In this document: positions 5,572-8,124 of the stretch, in pieces | Position numbering within the stretch: the stretch's first letter is position 1 | Layout: every line of letters begins with the position of its first letter | Source: Candidatus Peribacteraceae bacterium | GTDB taxonomy: Bacteria > Patescibacteriota > Gracilibacteria > Peribacterales > Peribacteraceae | Assembly (NCBI GenBank): GCA_018062585.1 | Contig: JAGORY010000047.1 | Location: 1-8,124, forward strand | Direction: 5' to 3' | DNA: 8,124 nt | Position numbers and translations under genes: made by a program | Notes under the pieces: generated by a model | Told to the model about the DNA's origin: nothing | Database searches by the model: none | What the model saw: the letters and a program-made list of their open reading frames with translations, nothing else

Positions 5572-6090
5572 ATGGGTAGAGGCAATATTGTCCTGCGCGG
5601 CGCGCTTGTGGCTCTCAGTTCTATGACCCAGGCGGATCAGACGAAGTTCTGTGTCTGGCTGCAGAGCGACGAGCTCCGTTCGCTCATTGATGACCCGCGT
5701 CAGCCGGGTCTTGAGGACCAGATGAAGTGGTTCAAACGCGTGCAGCAGCCGGACCGAAAATTCTTCTCACTGGTCTCGGTTCCGGACGGGGTTCTCATCG
5801 GGAACTGCGGTTTTGTCGACATCGACACCGCACGGCAGGAGGCGACACTGCGGATCACGATCGGTAACCCTGATTACGTCGGCCAAGGACTCGGCACGGA
5901 AGCGGTGCAGCTCCTCGTCGGCTATGGTTTTGGGACGATGAGCCTCAAGCACATTCTCCTCAAGGTGGTCGCTACGAATGTGCGCGCCATCCGTACGTAT
6001 GAGAAAGCCGGGTTCACGAAAGCATCCGAAGAAACGAAAGAGGGAAAGACGATCGTCACCATGAGTCTCATGAAACCCGCCCGCGTGTGA
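5572..6090 (+). CDS. GNAT-family N-acetyltransferase (RimJ/RimL type)
   Basis: This 172-residue protein starts MGRGNIVLRGALVALSSMTQ. The first strand, IVLR, and the following helix with WLQSDELRSLIDDP match the Acetyltransf_3 (RimJ/RimL-like) pattern. The acetyl-CoA pyrophosphate loop is YVGQGLGTEA (Q/R-x-x-G-x-G/A at 105-110 region), and motif B is NVRAIRTYEKAGF at 136-148. The family moves an acetyl group from acetyl-CoA to a primary amine. Beside a sugar aminotransferase, a likely substrate is the new sugar amine, as in FdtC- or PseH-type steps, although ribosomal-protein or polyamine acetylation cannot be excluded. The ATG at 5572 is preferred over in-frame upstream starts because the upstream codons run through repeat DNA and the antisense of the aminotransferase. 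The stop overlaps the next gene by GTGA, so the three downstream genes form one unit. Confidence 0.85.
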   Translation: MGRGNIVLRGALVALSSMTQADQTKFCVWLQSDELRSLIDDPRQPGLEDQMKWFKRVQQPDRKFFSLVSVPDGVLIGNCGFVDIDTARQEATLRITIGNPDYVGQGLGTEAVQLLVGYGFGTMSLKHILLKVVATNVRAIRTYEKAGFTKASEETKEGKTIVTMSLMKPARV

Positions 6091-7067
6091 GTATCACTGT
6101 CATTCCGTACACCGGCGCATACGAGAAAAAGTGGGATGCCTTCGTGCAGAGCGCGAGGAATGGCACGATTTTTCATACGCGAAAGTTTCTTTCCTACCAT
6201 CCGGTGGGTCGTTTCACGGATAATTCGCTCCTGCTCATGGACGGCGAGAAGGTCCTCGGAGTGCTGTCTGCCGCCAAGAAAGAGGAGGGAGGAAAAAAGG
6301 CACTCGTCGCTCATCCTGGCGCTTCCTACGGAGGCCTCGTGATCGATGCTGATGCGTCAGTGCAGGAGACTGGCGCGATGATCGATGCCGTTCTCGAGTA
6401 TGCACGCACAGAAAAATTCGCGTCCGTCTCGATGCTCCGACTTCCCCCCGCGAGTTTGCAGGCACGATACTCGGAAGATCAGATGTACTGGCTTTTTCAC
6501 CGCGGATTTTCTATGACACGCTGCGAGATGGACGGAGCAATCGACGTTTCATGTCTCGCCGAGGAGGACATCATGGAATCGCTTACGGGGAAGTGCCGCA
6601 ACATGGTGCGTCAGGCCGAGCGCGCCGGCATTACCGTGAAACTCACGAAAGATTTTTCGACGTTCTGGCCGATACTTGAGGGAGTTCTCGCTGGACGACA
6701 CGGCACCAAGCCGACGCACACGCTTGCTGAAATCCAGTCGCTGCAGACATTACTCCCGGACGGATTCCGGCTACTTGCGGCCTACGAGGACAAGAAAATG
6801 GTCGGCGGTATCGTGCTGGTGACGATTCACTCGCAGGCGCTCTACACGCTCTACATGGCTCAGGAATACACTTCGCAGCAAAAGCATCCGATGCACCTTC
6901 TGCTCACCGAAGCCATCCGTCTCGCCATAAAAGAAAAGCGTCGCGTGCTTCACCTTGGAGTCTCCACCGAAGACGGAGGTAAGAAGATCAACGAAGGGCT
7001 TTTCTTCTTTAAGGAGAGTTTTGGGTGCAGGCCGGTGCGGAGAGAGAGTTTCGAGATCACACTCTGA
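6087..7067 (+). CDS. FemAB/CelD-like GNAT-fold acyltransferase
   Basis: This 326-residue protein has the double-GNAT look of the FemAB-related and Acetyltransf_6 group. The N-terminal half has GTIFHTRKFLSYHP at 26-39 and HPGASYGGLVID at 76-87. The linker ESLTGKCRNMVRQAERAGITVK at about 164-185 is the typical K-x-R-N-x-x-R-x-A-x-x-x-G block. The C-terminal half has GGIVLVTIHSQALYTLYMA near 240-258 and ends with INEGLFFFKESFGCRPVRRE, the family's closing signature. Relatives add amino acids to peptidoglycan cross-bridges or appear in exopolysaccharide clusters; here acylation or aminoacylation of an amino sugar is an inference. There is no signal peptide or membrane segment, so it is cytoplasmic. 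The start is GTG at 6087 in a GTGA overlap with the GNAT stop. No Shine-Dalgarno precedes it, suggesting coupled translation. Confidence 0.82.
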   Translation: MSITVIPYTGAYEKKWDAFVQSARNGTIFHTRKFLSYHPVGRFTDNSLLLMDGEKVLGVLSAAKKEEGGKKALVAHPGASYGGLVIDADASVQETGAMIDAVLEYARTEKFASVSMLRLPPASLQARYSEDQMYWLFHRGFSMTRCEMDGAIDVSCLAEEDIMESLTGKCRNMVRQAERAGITVKLTKDFSTFWPILEGVLAGRHGTKPTHTLAEIQSLQTLLPDGFRLLAAYEDKKMVGGIVLVTIHSQALYTLYMAQEYTSQQKHPMHLLLTEAIRLAIKEKRRVLHLGVSTEDGGKKINEGLFFFKESFGCRPVRRESFEITL

Positions 7068-7071
7068 TTCT

Positions 7072-7902
7072 ATGACTGAAAAAATTCCCTGCTCCGTGCT
7101 CGTCCTCACCCGCAACAGCGCGTCGTCGCTCGAACGATGCCTGAAACCGCTCGCCGATTTCGCCGAGATCGTCGTGCATGACGCAAATAGCGAGGACAAC
7201 ACCGTCGAGATCGCGCAAAAATTCGGAGCGAAGATCTTTCAGCAGTACGACACTGAGGAGAAGAGCGTGCGCGTGAAGGACTTCACCGAAATGCGTCTCA
7301 AGCAGCGTGCTGCCGCGTCCTACGATTGGGTGATGTATATCGATTCTGATGAAGAGCTGAGCGCAGAAGCTGCAGCTGAAATTGGCGAGGTTCTGCAGAC
7401 TGCTCATCCCAAGACCATCATCAAAATTCCTCGGATTCAGGTTATCGAGGGAATTCCACGCACGCGCGGACAGCTGACTTCGGATGTCATGCCACGCATC
7501 CATAACCGTACGAGTGGCGCGACGCTGCGCAAAGGAAAGACCGTGCATGAGAAGTATGAATACGATGAATCGTTCACCGAGCTGCCTCTGAAGAGCCCGC
7601 TCTACGTGCCGATCCCGTCGGTTGCGGAACTCCGATCCAAAGACGACCGCTACCTCACGCTGGAAGTAGAGCGCATGAAACGCGACGGTTACACGTGGAG
7701 GCAGTACGTTCGGTGGATGCTCTTTCGGGAGCCGCTCATCATGCTGGTCACAACACTGCGGATCCTTGTGAGGCTACCGGTCCTGTTCCAGAAAGACGCC
7801 ATTCCTGTTGCCTATCATTGGCGGTACGTTCGGTATCATTACCGGCTCTTTCGGGCGATGACTGGGCTGATGCTCCAGAAGACGTTTAGTCCTCTGCCTT
7901 GA
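7072..7902 (+). CDS. Glycosyltransferase family 2 (WaaE/KdtX-like)
   Basis: This 276-residue protein has a GT-A N-terminal domain. CSVLVLTRNSASSLERCLKP (7-26) is the opening strand and helix. VVHDANSEDNTVEIA (34-48) holds the nucleotide-binding Asp37 region, and WVMYIDSDEEL (86-96) holds the metal-binding D-x-D (Asp91, Asp93). PRIHNRTSGATLRKGKTVHE (141-160) matches the R-I-H...V-H-E block of WaaE-like enzymes, which add hexoses to lipid-linked cores. The C-terminal part, 216-240 (MLFREPLIMLVTTLRILVRLPVLF), is hydrophobic with arginines and probably binds the membrane as an amphipathic segment. The ATG at 7072, four bases after the previous stop, fits the family start; in-frame upstream codons belong to the preceding gene's antisense-free overlap and are not needed. 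Last gene of the three-gene unit; the sugar is unknown. Confidence 0.88.
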   Translation: MTEKIPCSVLVLTRNSASSLERCLKPLADFAEIVVHDANSEDNTVEIAQKFGAKIFQQYDTEEKSVRVKDFTEMRLKQRAAASYDWVMYIDSDEELSAEAAAEIGEVLQTAHPKTIIKIPRIQVIEGIPRTRGQLTSDVMPRIHNRTSGATLRKGKTVHEKYEYDESFTELPLKSPLYVPIPSVAELRSKDDRYLTLEVERMKRDGYTWRQYVRWMLFREPLIMLVTTLRILVRLPVLFQKDAIPVAYHWRYVRYHYRLFRAMTGLMLQKTFSPLP

Positions 7903-7909
7903 CTCCGCG

Positions 7910-7957
7910 CCTCACCCCCAGCCCCTCTCCCATCGCTGAGGCTCGGTAGAGGGGAGC
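7910..7957. repeat. CCCCTCT/AGAGGGG interspersed hairpin repeat
   Basis: CCTCACCCCCAGCCCCTCTC is followed by a loop and then GGTAGAGGGGAGC. The arms CCCCTCT (7922-7928) and AGAGGGG (7948-7954) are perfectly complementary, with two further C-G pairs beyond a mismatch. The CCTCACCCCCAGCCCCTCTC string is a form I recall as a widespread dispersed bacterial repeat. It begins eight bases after the last gene's stop and could end or protect the transcript, but no T-run follows. Confidence 0.65.
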
Positions 7958-8124
7958 TCTGCTTTGACGACAATAAACTTTGTTCTCTCATTCCCCGGGT
8001 TCCTTTCTCCCCCATATAAAGACATCACGCTTCTTTGACGTGTTTCATCGAGCGTAGTGTGAACGAAGAAGAAGAGACTTTCCCCCTCGGCTTTCAGCCT
8101 CTACCGATGCAATCCTCTCTTCTT
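7958..8124. other. Non-coding tail, no gene seen
   Basis: Neither strand shows a credible coding frame. A short perfect inverted repeat GGCT-TTC-AGCC lies at 8089-8099. The segment 8082-8109 (CCCCCTC, then GCCTC, then CGATG) shares ordered words with the reverse complement of 7931-7954, suggesting a diverged inverted relative of the hairpin repeat. Two TTTGACG words (7963-7969, 8034-8040) look like -35 hexamers, but neither has a good -10 at 16-18 bases. TATAAA (8015-8020) has no start codon nearby. Confidence 0.45.

Noticed and set aside
6955..7071. N-terminal extension of the GT2 gene
   Set aside because: It lies inside the FemAB-like coding region in another frame; the GT2 fold begins at the ATG at 7072.
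1130..7902. Alternative genetic code with TGA as glycine
   Set aside because: TGA ends four genes exactly where their families end and where ATGA/GTGA overlaps fall; there are no internal TGA codons.
1..8124. tRNA, rRNA, riboswitch or transposase gene
   Set aside because: No cloverleaf, rRNA-like stretch, riboswitch core or transposase motif was seen on either strand.

Overview
The window looks like a surface-glycan (nucleotide-sugar and glycosyltransferase) locus from a bacterium using the standard code: several genes end in TGA and no recognised reading frame is interrupted by TGA. No gene has a convincing Shine-Dalgarno sequence. At least four genes have a -10-like hexamer 6 to 9 bases before the start codon, the pattern of leaderless mRNAs. 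The locus is compact and dotted with short interspersed repeats (TAGAGACG palindrome, CTTCGACAAGCTCAG element, 7-bp and 9-bp tandem repeats, a CCCCTCT/AGAGGGG hairpin). This combination fits a Patescibacteria/CPR-like genome of moderate GC, but no phylogenetic marker is present, so the assignment is only a suggestion.

Layout. Positions 1-138 are the 3' end of rmlB (dTDP-glucose 4,6-dehydratase). It meets tail-to-tail an unrecognised, AT-richer minus-strand gene (135-1031). A 98-bp divergent promoter region follows. Then come two overlapping GT4-type glycosyltransferases (1130-2206, 2203-3303), a palindromic repeat that contains the second gene's stop codon, and a third GT4-type enzyme (3338-4390) that carries two repeat-derived peptide insertions. 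This gene converges on a minus-strand DegT/DnrJ/EryC1 sugar aminotransferase (4387-5484). Divergent from the aminotransferase is a plus-strand run of three genes: a RimJ/RimL-type GNAT acetyltransferase (5572-6090), a FemAB/CelD-like acyltransferase (6087-7067) and a GT2 glycosyltransferase (7072-7902). The last 222 bases are non-coding and hold another interspersed hairpin repeat.

How the genes may work together (inference). RmlB makes the dTDP-4-keto-6-deoxyglucose precursor. The aminotransferase can place an amino group on a keto-sugar nucleotide, and the GNAT and possibly the FemAB-like protein can acylate that amine. The four glycosyltransferases would assemble the sugars into a surface polysaccharide, glycolipid or glycoprotein glycan. 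No flippase, polymerase, initiating phosphoglycosyltransferase or 3,4-ketoisomerase is visible here, so the pathway must extend beyond the window.

Most unusual are the leaderless-type start architecture and the concentration of repeats in and around the third glycosyltransferase gene, where repeats appear to have altered a stop codon, a promoter and the protein itself.
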